DNA from: Bacteroidetes bacterium UBA3022
GTDB taxonomy: Bacteria > Bacteroidota > Bacteroidia > Chitinophagales > BACL12
NCBI GenBank assembly: GCA_002346225.1
Contig: DDYY01000017.1
Coordinates: forward strand, 1-17,066
DNA length: 17,066 bases
Reading direction: 5' to 3'
This document shows, one piece after another, positions 7,502-15,395 of this stretch. The notes beneath the pieces are model-generated. The model did no database searches. It had not been told where the DNA came from and saw only the letters and a program-made list of their open reading frames with translations. A program made the position numbers and the translations under genes. Position 1 is the stretch's first letter. Every line of letters starts with the position of its first letter.

Positions 7502-10448
7502 ACCGAATAGTTTTCTCAACGCCCATGCTGGCATAGATGATATCCTGTATGCTGGTGCGGATTTCCTGTTTGCTGAGGTTATTGGGAGAAGCAGAGGGCT
7601 GCACCCTGTTGGAAAGGAAAATATACAACAGGTCGTATTCCGGATCTGCCCATACACAAATGCCTGTAAATCCCTGGTGGCCGAAAGTCAGGTTGCTGGC
7701 GAAAGAGGAGCAGGGGCTGCTTTTATCCGGATGTGTTTCGGGTTTATCCCATCCCAGTCCGCGGCGCGATATGCTGCTTTGTTTTTTGGTAAACAGGGCT
7801 AGGGTGGCAGGGTCTAAAAACTGTTGACCTGCGTAATAGCCGTCATTCAGGTACATCTGAAAAAGGGCTGCCAGGTCATGGCTGGTGCTGAATAAACCGG
7901 CATGTCCCTCAATGCCACCCATCATGGCAGCTCCCATATCGTGTACATATCCCTGCACCGTCTGGTAGCGGAAATAGTCGTCGTTTTCTGTAGGGATGAT
8001 TTTGTTGCGCTCGAATTTTTCCAGTGGATTGAAGCAGGTGTGGTGCATATCCAGTGGCCGGTAAAATTCTTCTTCCACCAGGCTATCGAGCCGCGCACCA
8101 CTCAGTCGCTCCACCACTTTGCGCGTGATGTACAGACCGAGGTCACTGTACACGTATTTATTGGATTGTTTCAAGGGTGTCTGCTGGATGCGTGCCCAGA
8201 TGCTGTCAGGATAGTCATTTCTCAGCCACACCTGATCGGCGACCTGAATTTCATATCCGGGAATCTGCGACTGGTTATAGTAACGGGGATCTCTGGTTCC
8301 ATCGGACAACAGGGTGCTTTTATAAAAAGGAATCCAGGCAGTGAGTCCGCTTTGATGGGTGAGCACATCCTGCATTACGAGTGGGCCTATGACTGTTCCT
8401 TTTGTTTCCGGCAGGTAGTCCTGCACTTTTTTTGATGGATCGAATTTGCCTTCATCATAGAGGCGCATGAGCGCGGTGGTAGTAGCTGCTACCTTGGTGA
8501 CGGATGCGAGGTCGTAAATAGATTTAGACTCCACAGCTGTTTTGCCATCGTACTTGTGTGTGCCATAGGTTTTATCCCACACTACTGTACCCTTGCGGGC
8601 TACCAGCACGGTGAGACCCGGCGCAGACCTTGTGCTGATGCAGGAAGCGGCTACACTGTCGATGCGTTGCAACAGGACGGGGTTCATGGCCACATCTTCG
8701 GGGATGCCCCAGTGGAGTTTTTGCAAATCGGCTGTTTCCACTCCGGTGTTGACCGGAAATTTCCCGCTACCCACCGGCAGTTTTCCGCTCATGGGCCGAC
8801 CGCCAAAGACGGACTCAGCGGCTACCTGCTGGGTATATGTATCATCGTCATATGCTACCACAAGATAAGTGGCATCCGATAGTAACCCCGCAGCATAAGG
8901 AGTGCCGAATACCAGTACAGCCGTTTTTGTTTTTTCACTCAGGCTGCTGACCAGGTTTCGGGCAGCGGAAGTAACTCCGAAATTGGACGATGCAGAACGC
9001 TTCAATCCCTCCAGCCCAACAATGACCAAATCGTATTCCTGCAACTGCGCTACTGTCTTATTAACGGTGGCTGCGTCGGCATTGCGGTTCATGCGGAAGC
9101 TGGCTGCTTCGGTGTAATTGTTCACTGCTGATTGAAAGGGCATGCTGCTGCCGTCGCTGATAGCAAGTGTGGCAATCTTTTTATTGCCAACCGTTGCCAT
9201 GGGAATCATGGAGTCGGTTGCCTGCACCAGCGTTATGCTTTGCTCAGTGATGCGCCGCTTCAACTGCTTGTACTCCGTCTTATTGAGGTTGAACTGAATG
9301 TTTTGAACTTTCACCTTGGGAGCATTCTGCAAGCCGGTGTAGGCCTTCGCTTTCAAAATGCGCACTACGCTTTCATCCAGCCGTTGCTCAGTGATGCGAC
9401 CATCCGCATAAGCCTGTCGCATGGCAGCAATCGCTTTGGGGATATTTTCAGAGAACAGCAGCACATCGTTCCCAGCAAGAAACGCCTGCACTTCCAATTC
9501 ACCGGAAGCGTAATGGTCGGCCACGCCTTTCATATTCAGGGCATCGCTGAACACGAGACCACGAAAACCCAGACTGTCCCTGAGCATGGTTCTTCCTACA
9601 GCCGGTGACATGGAAGATGCCTGTCCGGGCGTGTTGTCGAGGGATGGTATGAAAAGGTGCGCCAGCATCACAGAGCCGAGACCCTGCTGCATCATCACGC
9701 TGAAAGGAAATAGTTCCAATGTATCCAATCGGTTGCGGTTGTGCGCAATGACGGGTAAAGTTTTATGACTGTCTGCATCGGTATCGCCATGACCGGGAAA
9801 GTGTTTGGCACAGGCAATGATGCCGTTTTCCTGCAAGCCGTTCATGTAGGCAAGCCCCTTCAGCGTCACATTGTATTTGTCTTCTCCGAAGGAACGGTCG
9901 CCGATGACCGGATTTTTAGGGTTGTTATTGATGTCTACTACGGGGGCAAAATTCACCTGCACGCCCAGTCGACGGAGTTGTTCGGCTATCGCTTTCCCCG
10001 TCTGGTAAATCAGCGAATCATTTTGTACGGCACCCCAGGTGAGCTGGCGCTGAAAGCTGATGACCGAATCGAGGCGCATGGCCGGTCCCCATTCCGCATC
10101 CATCGCAATGAGCAGGGGCACGGAAGCAATGCTCTGATAGTTATTGGTCAGTCGTGCCTGTCGAACAGGTCCTCCCTGCATGAAAATGAGTCCGCCTATT
10201 TTCTGCTCGCGGATAAGCTTGCTAATGGCTTGTTCATGTGCAGCATCTTTGTTGGAGTAGGCTGCAGCCATGAACAGCTGCCCGATTTTTTCTTCCACGG
10301 TCATCTGCTCCATCAGTGAGTCTACCCATGCATAGTTGCGGTCGTAGAAGGGCACATACGGCGCTTCCGTTTGCATATGCAAAGGCATATCGCCTCCGGG
10401 AGCGGCCCATCCAACTGTAAAGCCCACAATGAATATCCAACGAAACAT
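7500..10448 (-). CDS. Secreted GH3 (NagZ-like beta-N-acetylhexosaminidase) fused to a beta-lactamase-fold serine hydrolase
   Basis: This 982-residue two-enzyme protein probably acts on peptidoglycan fragments outside the cytoplasm. A short signal-like segment (about 1-16) precedes a GH3 catalytic domain (about 40-370). The NagZ-type loop KHFPGHG (215-221) leads to the Asp/His dyad D226-x-H228 that serves as the acid/base in NagZ enzymes, and the nucleophile is D302 in FSDALNMKG. A GH3 C-terminal-like domain follows (about 395-570). The last 390 residues form a class C beta-lactamase/esterase-type domain with SVTK (649-652, nucleophile S649), YSD (767-769, the YxN equivalent), EGHAG (847-851) and GHQGFTG (923-929, the KTG equivalent). 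Fusions of these domains are common in Bacteroidota annotation. B. subtilis has NagZ and the beta-lactamase-fold amidase AmiE as neighbours for muropeptide rescue, so the second domain may be an N-acetylmuramoyl-L-alanine amidase; esterase or peptidase activity is also possible. Confidence 0.93.
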   Translation of the reverse strand: MFRWIFIVGFTVGWAAPGGDMPLHMQTEAPYVPFYDRNYAWVDSLMEQMTVEEKIGQLFMAAAYSNKDAAHEQAISKLIREQKIGGLIFMQGGPVRQARLTNNYQSIASVPLLIAMDAEWGPAMRLDSVISFQRQLTWGAVQNDSLIYQTGKAIAEQLRRLGVQVNFAPVVDINNNPKNPVIGDRSFGEDKYNVTLKGLAYMNGLQENGIIACAKHFPGHGDTDADSHKTLPVIAHNRNRLDTLELFPFSVMMQQGLGSVMLAHLFIPSLDNTPGQASSMSPAVGRTMLRDSLGFRGLVFSDALNMKGVADHYASGELEVQAFLAGNDVLLFSENIPKAIAAMRQAYADGRITEQRLDESVVRILKAKAYTGLQNAPKVKVQNIQFNLNKTEYKQLKRRITEQSITLVQATDSMIPMATVGNKKIATLAISDGSSMPFQSAVNNYTEAASFRMNRNADAATVNKTVAQLQEYDLVIVGLEGLKRSASSNFGVTSAARNLVSSLSEKTKTAVLVFGTPYAAGLLSDATYLVVAYDDDTYTQQVAAESVFGGRPMSGKLPVGSGKFPVNTGVETADLQKLHWGIPEDVAMNPVLLQRIDSVAASCISTRSAPGLTVLVARKGTVVWDKTYGTHKYDGKTAVESKSIYDLASVTKVAATTTALMRLYDEGKFDPSKKVQDYLPETKGTVIGPLVMQDVLTHQSGLTAWIPFYKSTLLSDGTRDPRYYNQSQIPGYEIQVADQVWLRNDYPDSIWARIQQTPLKQSNKYVYSDLGLYITRKVVERLSGARLDSLVEEEFYRPLDMHHTCFNPLEKFERNKIIPTENDDYFRYQTVQGYVHDMGAAMMGGIEGHAGLFSTSHDLAALFQMYLNDGYYAGQQFLDPATLALFTKKQSSISRRGLGWDKPETHPDKSSPCSSFASNLTFGHQGFTGICVWADPEYDLLYIFLSNRVQPSASPNNLSKQEIRTSIQDIIYASMGVEKTIR

Positions 10449-10489
10449 ATAAAATAATACTATTTAATAATAAGCAAAAGCCTGCAGGG

Positions 10490-10497
10490 CAAAAGTA
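10490..10497 (-). promoter_or_regulatory. Bacteroidota -7 element for the GH3 fusion gene
   Basis: TACTTTTG on the minus strand fully matches TAnnTTTG and ends 41 bases before the ATG at 10448, giving a leader of roughly 35 bases, longer than for the other genes here. It faces away from a plus-strand element at 10579-10586 across about 80 bases of shared regulatory DNA. Confidence 0.4.
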
Positions 10498-10578
10498 TAT
10501 TTTCTATTCTAGTGAGCATAACGGAAACCCGGGCCATTAGTTATCTGTTGCGTTAAAAACTGTACAATAGAAAGGTCG

Positions 10579-10586
10579 TATCTTTG
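10579..10586 (+). promoter_or_regulatory. Bacteroidota -7 element for the mutL operon
   Basis: TATCTTTG fully matches TAnnTTTG. It lies 46 bases before the ATG of the 81-residue gene at 10633 and only five bases before another ATG at 10592 in a different frame. A second, weaker candidate (CAATTTTG, 10609-10616) lies 16 bases before 10633. These are the likely promoters of the plus-strand operon. Confidence 0.45.
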
Positions 10587-10632
10587 CTCAAATGCAAACG
10601 ATACCTGTCAATTTTGCGTTACACTTATTGAT

Positions 10633-10878
10633 ATGCTTGGAAAAAATTCATTTTTCAAAGGCCGAAAACCGAAGCGTTTCCTCTATCAGCCCTTATACTG
10701 GGACCAGGAAAAGGAGGAAAGGGAGCGCGAAGCCAAGTGGCGGGAGAAGGGAGAAGATGAGAAATTGCGGTTCGAGTTTTCCCAGGAATTCACGCGCAAA
10801 CAGAACCGCAGAGCCAACAATATCCGAATAGCCATCATCGTCTTGATGGTATTGATACTCTTTATTTTCTTTTGGTGA
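10633..10878 (+). CDS. Small tail-anchored membrane protein conserved upstream of mutL
   Basis: This 81-residue protein has a basic, aromatic N-terminus (RKPKRFLYQPLYWD at 11-24), a highly charged helical middle (25-62) and a single C-terminal hydrophobic segment (about 65-81), so it is probably anchored by its tail with the N-terminus in the cytoplasm. Proteins with a similar KRF-Y-P-Y/W-D start sit in front of mutL in other Bacteroidota, sometimes under an unsupported riboflavin synthase label; that comes from memory. No function is known. It ends 10 bases before mutL and is probably the first gene of that operon. A competing frame (10592-10831) gives a low-complexity product with no such features. 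Confidence 0.78.
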   Translation: MLGKNSFFKGRKPKRFLYQPLYWDQEKEEREREAKWREKGEDEKLRFEFSQEFTRKQNRRANNIRIAIIVLMVLILFIFFW

Positions 10879-10884
10879 ACTTTG
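10877..10884 (+). promoter_or_regulatory. Possible internal -7 element for mutL
   Basis: GAACTTTG differs from TAnnTTTG only at the first base, overlaps the stop codon of the small upstream gene, and ends four bases before the mutL ATG. If active, it would give a leaderless mutL transcript. Confidence 0.3.
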
Positions 10885-10888
10885 CCCC

Positions 10889-12685
10889 ATGTCTGATGTG
10901 ATTCGCCTGCTACCGGATGCGATAGCCAACCAGATTGCCGCCGGGGAAGTGATACAACGCCCTGCCTCTGTGGTTAAAGAGCTGTTGGAGAACGCTGTCG
11001 ATGCCGGCGCTACTGATATTCGTGTGATTGTAAAGGACGCCGGGAGAACCCTGATCCAGATAGTGGATAATGGTTGCGGGATGAGTACGTCTGATGCGCG
11101 TATGTGTTTCGAGAAGCACGCGACGAGTAAGATCAGAAAAACAGACGACCTGTTCGCCATTCGAACGATGGGCTTCAGAGGGGAGGCGCTGGCCTCGGTT
11201 GCCGCTATTGCACAGGTGGAGCTGCGCACCCGTCAGCCGGAATCGGAAATCGGTACCCGCATTGTCATAGAGGGCTTTGAAGTGAAAGAGCAGGAGCCCT
11301 GTCAGCACGCCCCCGGGACATCCATCATGGTACGGAATTTGTTTTTCAATGTGCCCGCGCGCCGAAACTTTCTTAAGAGCAATAATGTAGAACTGCGCCA
11401 TATCATTGACGAGTTCCAGCGGGTAGCACTGGCTCATCCGGGTATATTCCTCAGCCTGCACCACAATGGTGTAGAATTGTTTCACCTCAACAAAGGACAT
11501 TTACGTCAGCGCATCATTCACCTGTTCGGCAACAACTACAATGAAAAGCTGGTGCCCATACAGGAAAGTACTTCGGTGGCAGATATCACGGGATTTATCG
11601 GCAAGCCCGACAGTGCCCGCAAAACGAGGGGGGAACAGTTCTTTTTTGTCAATAACAGATTCATCAGAAGTCCCTACCTGCAGCATGCGGTGATTCAGGC
11701 TTATGAGCAGATGTTGCCCGAAAACCACTATCCTTTATTCGTCATTTTCATCGATATCGACCCGACGCGCATCGATGTGAATGTGCATCCTACGAAACAG
11801 GAAATCAAGTTTGAAGACGAGCGCATTATCTACACATTCATCCAGGCTGCAGCCAAGCACGCACTGGCCCAGTACAGTATAGCACCCACCCTTGATTTCG
11901 ATCAGGACCCTACGTTTTCCAATCTTCCGGCATTTATTCATCCGAACAAGGAAGCGCGTCCCCAGCCTTTCCGCACCATGCCAAGCAAGATGAACGACAA
12001 CAATAAAAATGTCTTTCGCGCATGGGAAAAGGACCGGCAGGAAACGGAACAATCGCCGCATACTGTTCCACCGGCAACATTTCCGGATATGGACGACGGC
12101 GAAGCCCGCGATAGCCATGGGAGGTGCTTTCAGATTCACCAGCGGTACATCGTGGCACAAATCAGGTCGGGATTTATTGTAGTAGACCAGCAGGCCGCGC
12201 ATGAACGCATTCTTTTTGAAAGGTACCTGCGCCATTTGCAGGGCAAGCAACACAGCACACAGCAGCAGTTGTTTCCCGGAACCATGACGCTGAGCACAGC
12301 AGATGCAGCATTACTCACGCAGATATTACCCGATGTTCGACAGCTTGGATTTGATATCCAGCCATTCGGGAAGGATACCTTCGTCATTCACGGGGTACCT
12401 CCGGAGCTGGAGAACAATGATGAGCGGCAGGTGTTGGAAGACTTACTGGAGCAGTGCAAGCAGGATAGTGCCGGACTGCAGCTGCGCAAACACGAGGTAC
12501 TGGCAAGAAGTCTGGCGCGCAGCAATGCCATCAGCATGGGCAGAAAACTGAGTGAAAACGAAATGCGCAATCTGATTGATGAACTCTTTGCCTGTTCCAC
12601 GCCTTATTTATCACCGGTGGGTCACCATACCTTTATCACGTATGATATGGATGAAATGGCAGCCCGCTTTCAAAACAAAACATAG
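10889..12685 (+). CDS. mutL: DNA mismatch repair protein MutL
   Basis: MutL couples mismatch recognition by MutS to strand removal. The N-terminal GHKL ATPase is intact: NQIAAGEVIQRPASVVKE at 14-31, catalytic E31 and Mg-binding N35 in ELLENAVDAG, DNGCGM (60-65), HATSK (77-81) and GFRGEAL (95-101). A polar, poorly conserved linker runs from about 340 to 410. The C-terminal dimerisation domain includes DQQAAHERILFE at 433-444, where the MutL endonuclease motif DQHAxxExxxxE has lost its histidine (Q435). The expected ACR-type and CPHGRP motifs are replaced by LARSLARSNAI (538-548) and CSTPYLSPVGHHT (569-581). Nicking activity is therefore doubtful. The 598-residue length is normal. It sits between the small membrane protein and two rhomboid genes in a tight plus-strand operon. 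Confidence 0.97.
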   Translation: MSDVIRLLPDAIANQIAAGEVIQRPASVVKELLENAVDAGATDIRVIVKDAGRTLIQIVDNGCGMSTSDARMCFEKHATSKIRKTDDLFAIRTMGFRGEALASVAAIAQVELRTRQPESEIGTRIVIEGFEVKEQEPCQHAPGTSIMVRNLFFNVPARRNFLKSNNVELRHIIDEFQRVALAHPGIFLSLHHNGVELFHLNKGHLRQRIIHLFGNNYNEKLVPIQESTSVADITGFIGKPDSARKTRGEQFFFVNNRFIRSPYLQHAVIQAYEQMLPENHYPLFVIFIDIDPTRIDVNVHPTKQEIKFEDERIIYTFIQAAAKHALAQYSIAPTLDFDQDPTFSNLPAFIHPNKEARPQPFRTMPSKMNDNNKNVFRAWEKDRQETEQSPHTVPPATFPDMDDGEARDSHGRCFQIHQRYIVAQIRSGFIVVDQQAAHERILFERYLRHLQGKQHSTQQQLFPGTMTLSTADAALLTQILPDVRQLGFDIQPFGKDTFVIHGVPPELENNDERQVLEDLLEQCKQDSAGLQLRKHEVLARSLARSNAISMGRKLSENEMRNLIDELFACSTPYLSPVGHHTFITYDMDEMAARFQNKT

Positions 12686-12691
12686 CAAGCG

Positions 12692-13396
12692 ATGACACAA
12701 TTAGGCATGCAGCGCTTTAATTATTTACCGCCGGTAATCAAAAATCTGTTGATTCTGAACGGATTGATGTTTCTGGCTACCATCACTTTCCCGCAACTCA
12801 TCGAGAAAGTGGCCCTCTATTATCCCATTTCCCCCTTCTTTCAGCCCTTCCAGATTGTGACCCACATGTTTACACATGGCAGCTTCGGGCACGTCTTCTT
12901 CAATATGTTCGCCCTGTGGATGTTCGGTGCAGTGCTGGAAAACGTGTGGGGACCTCAGCGGTTTCTTACCTACTACCTGGTTACAGGTCTGGGAGCTGCG
13001 CTCATACATACCGGCGTACATGCCTGGCAGTTGTACCAGATAACAGGATCTGCCTTTCCGCCGATTGTAAACGGTGGTATACAGGGCAATTTTTCTCCCG
13101 AGGAGATGCAAAAAATCAGGGCCATCATATTCACCCCAACCGTTGGAGCCTCCGGAGCTGTTTACGGCGTATTGCTGGCCTTTGGGATGTTGTTCCCGAA
13201 CACACTGTTGTATATTTACTTTTTGGTGCCCATCAAGGCGAAGTACCTGGTAATCATACTTACTGCGGTGGAATTGTACCTGGCTTTCATGAATAACCCC
13301 AATGATAATATCGCCCACTTTGCCCACCTCGGTGGTATGGTCTTCGGATTTTTGATGATAAGGTATTACCAACGCTCTAAAAACAAGTTTTACTAA
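12692..13396 (+). CDS. Rhomboid family intramembrane serine protease (first copy)
   Basis: This is a rhomboid protease of 234 residues that would cut transmembrane helices within the inner membrane. Catalytic features are clear: the oxyanion-region H62, H67 and N71 in THGSFGHVFFN (the HxxxxHxxxN pattern of GlpG), the nucleophile S154 in GASGA, and the partner H212 in AHLGG. About six hydrophobic segments can be made out. A loop of about 45 residues between the second conserved helix and the GASGA helix (about 106-150) is longer than in GlpG. The ATG at 12692 is six bases after mutL, and its stop overlaps the next rhomboid start by one base. Substrates are unknown. Confidence 0.93.
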   Translation: MTQLGMQRFNYLPPVIKNLLILNGLMFLATITFPQLIEKVALYYPISPFFQPFQIVTHMFTHGSFGHVFFNMFALWMFGAVLENVWGPQRFLTYYLVTGLGAALIHTGVHAWQLYQITGSAFPPIVNGGIQGNFSPEEMQKIRAIIFTPTVGASGAVYGVLLAFGMLFPNTLLYIYFLVPIKAKYLVIILTAVELYLAFMNNPNDNIAHFAHLGGMVFGFLMIRYYQRSKNKFY

Positions 13397-14274
13397 TGTT
13401 GGAAGAAATCCGCAACAGCTTCCGCAATGGCAATATTTTGCAACGGATTATTATCCTCAATGTAGGGTTGTTCGTAGTGCAGAGTATTATTTTCCTGTTA
13501 TTTACCGTTGGCGGTGGTCGGGATACGTTCAGTAATATTTTAAGTTATCTCTATTTCCCGGAGTCGCCTGCCTTGCTACTGCGCCGACCCTGGACCTTGT
13601 TTACCTATCAGTTCCTCCACGACCCATTTGGCATCTTTCATATATTATTTAACATGCTGTATCTGTGGTGGTTTGGCCGCATTGCCGTGGAATTTATCCG
13701 TGAGCGGTACATCCTGCCGTTGTACCTGACCGGGGGCATTGTAGGCGCATTGTTTTTCATGTTAATCTACAACCTGTCGCCGGAGTTCCAGGGCAGCAGT
13801 CCATTGCTGGTGGGGGCCTCTGCCTCTATTCTGGCTATTGTGGCTGCCGCTGCCACCATTGTTCCGGACTATACGGTACACCTTATACTCATTGGACCTG
13901 TACGCTTGAAGTGGATAGCCCTGATAGCCGTTTTGCTGGATATTGTAGGCATTACAGCAGGCGGTAATGTAGGAGGTCATCTGGCACACCTCGGCGGCGC
14001 ATTGACCGGCTTCCTGTTCATCCGTTCCTATCAGTCGGGATGGAACTGGTTCGATGGCTGGCTGGCTGTTTGGGACAATCTGATGGCCCGATTCCGCAAC
14101 GAACCCAGGGTGGTATATGTCCGCAAAGAAAAGAAAACCACCACCCGACCTACGGTTACCGAAGATCAGCAGGAGAAGATGGACGCCATTCTGGATAAGA
14201 TTTCCCGTTCGGGTTACGACAGCCTGAGCAAGGAAGAAAAAACATTTCTGTTCCGCATCAGTAACGAAAAATGA
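13396..14274 (+). CDS. Rhomboid family intramembrane serine protease with C-terminal DUF6576-like tail (second copy)
   Basis: This second rhomboid (292 residues) differs clearly from its neighbour, so it is not a recent duplicate. It has H75, H82 and N86 in HDPFGIFHILFN, the nucleophile S142 in GASAS (alanine where GASGA is usual), and H198 in AHLGG. After the last membrane helix a soluble tail (about 212-292) ends in a small domain with the pattern ILDKISRSGYDSLSKEEK (265-282), the form I know as DUF6576 in Bacteroidota rhomboids; it may recruit or regulate substrates. The gene begins on the stop of the first rhomboid (TAATG) and overlaps the following gene by four bases (ATGA), strong signs of a single coupled transcript. 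Confidence 0.92.
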   Translation: MLEEIRNSFRNGNILQRIIILNVGLFVVQSIIFLLFTVGGGRDTFSNILSYLYFPESPALLLRRPWTLFTYQFLHDPFGIFHILFNMLYLWWFGRIAVEFIRERYILPLYLTGGIVGALFFMLIYNLSPEFQGSSPLLVGASASILAIVAAAATIVPDYTVHLILIGPVRLKWIALIAVLLDIVGITAGGNVGGHLAHLGGALTGFLFIRSYQSGWNWFDGWLAVWDNLMARFRNEPRVVYVRKEKKTTTRPTVTEDQQEKMDAILDKISRSGYDSLSKEEKTFLFRISNEK

Positions 14275-15368
14275 GGTTCTGGAGATTTGTGCTGGGGATT
14301 GCAAGTGCCGTCATCATACCGGCACTGTTGATGGCCTACCTAAGTATGTTTTTGCATCCGGCAAAGGCGTGGTTAACGGTATTTTTCGGTCTGGGCTACA
14401 TCGTCATTCTGCTGATAGCCGTAGTGCTATGCATGGCCTGGGCCTTCGTCAGCAGACGCATGTTCATCGTTATGCTGTTGCTGCTTGCAATCGGCTATCC
14501 GGCTCACAGGAATACCTTTGGATTTGGAAAAACCCCTCCGGCAGCCACCACTACCGAACCCCTTCGATTTGTCACCTACAATGTGAAGGGCTTTGACTTC
14601 GTGGTAGATAATCCGGAACGCGATGCGATTGTGGAAGCCATTATTGCCAGCGAGGCTGATATAGTCTGCCTGCAGGAATTCAATACCTTTCACAACAAAG
14701 CCAATGAGCCGGATAATCTGGGAGAAATCAGCCGGGAGGCAGGATTGCCTTTTTACCACTACCAGAAGTGCTACGAGAACAAAAAAAGGTCACGCAGCTA
14801 CGGTATCATTATCTATAGCCGCTTTCCGATTGTGGCCACCGGTCACCTCGAATATGCTTCCATCAGTAAAATGAATACCACCATCTGGGCAGATGTGCAG
14901 TTAGGAAGTGATACGGTTCGCGTATTTACCAGTCACCTTCAAAGCAACCAGCTCACCCATAGCGATTTCGAGTTTATCGGAAAGACCGAGCAAGGCGATA
15001 CCCTGGGTTTCGACTCGAAAAGGGTAGCCGGGAAATTCCGGAACAGCTATATCATGCGCGCCGACCAGGTGCAGGTCATCAAGGCGGCCCTCGATGCTAC
15101 GCCTTATCCCGTCATCATTGCCGGAGATTTCAACGACACTCCGGTGTCCTTTACCTACCGAACCTTGAAGGAAGGCATGGAAGACGCTTTCCTGCAGGCA
15201 GGCAGGTGGATAGGTCCTACTTACATTCCCTTTCCTTTTATCCGCATCGACTACATCCTTTTCTCTCCCGGCTGGGCTACTGCTGTGCAATACCAGCGCA
15301 AGAAAGTGCCGGGTTCCGATCATTACATGGTCATCGCAGATTTCGAGCTGGACACTGCCGTTCCATGA
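14271..15368 (+). CDS. Membrane-anchored endonuclease/exonuclease/phosphatase (EEP) family protein
   Basis: The 365 residues begin with three hydrophobic segments (about 5-28, 35-60 and 64-78), followed by an EEP-fold phosphodiesterase domain (about 98-362). Metal and catalytic residues are in place: N104 (TYNVKG), E136 (CLQEF), H222 (TSHLQSN), D286 and N288 (AGDFNDTP), D327 (RIDYIL) and D350-H351 (GSDHYMV). The family includes nucleases, phosphoinositide and sphingolipid phosphodiesterases and others, so the substrate cannot be read from sequence. With three N-terminal segments the domain probably faces the periplasm, but topology is uncertain. Its ATG overlaps the rhomboid stop by four bases. 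EEP proteins of this kind sit after the rhomboid pair in other Bacteroidota, as I recall. Confidence 0.9.
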   Translation: MRFWRFVLGIASAVIIPALLMAYLSMFLHPAKAWLTVFFGLGYIVILLIAVVLCMAWAFVSRRMFIVMLLLLAIGYPAHRNTFGFGKTPPAATTTEPLRFVTYNVKGFDFVVDNPERDAIVEAIIASEADIVCLQEFNTFHNKANEPDNLGEISREAGLPFYHYQKCYENKKRSRSYGIIIYSRFPIVATGHLEYASISKMNTTIWADVQLGSDTVRVFTSHLQSNQLTHSDFEFIGKTEQGDTLGFDSKRVAGKFRNSYIMRADQVQVIKAALDATPYPVIIAGDFNDTPVSFTYRTLKEGMEDAFLQAGRWIGPTYIPFPFIRIDYILFSPGWATAVQYQRKKVPGSDHYMVIADFELDTAVP

Positions 15369-15383
15369 CACGTTCTGTTTTGG

Positions 15384-15391
15384 TAATTTTG
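15384..15391 (+). promoter_or_regulatory. Bacteroidota -7 element for cysS
   Basis: TAATTTTG fully matches TAnnTTTG and ends four bases before the cysS ATG at 15396, in a 27-base gap after the EEP gene. Transcription from it would start at about the first base of the start codon. No good -33 element is visible within the end of the preceding gene. Confidence 0.45.
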
Positions 15392-15395
15392 TCCC

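Noticed and set aside
9765..10319. A 184-codon plus-strand open frame inside the GH3 fusion gene
   Set aside because: It mirrors the GH3 catalytic domain on the other strand and shows no domain of its own.
10592..10831. A 79-codon plus-strand frame as the gene before mutL
   Set aside because: The overlapping frame at 10633 gives a charged protein with a clean tail anchor that resembles proteins in the same place in relatives; the 10592 product is a serine/arginine-rich shadow.
10910..11500. A 196-codon minus-strand open frame opposite the mutL ATPase domain
   Set aside because: The opposite strand carries invariant MutL motifs; this frame is a shadow of that coding constraint.
12725..13372. 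A 215-codon minus-strand open frame opposite the first rhomboid gene
   Set aside because: It lies entirely within a gene with strong catalytic motifs, and its product has no recognisable domain or sensible composition.
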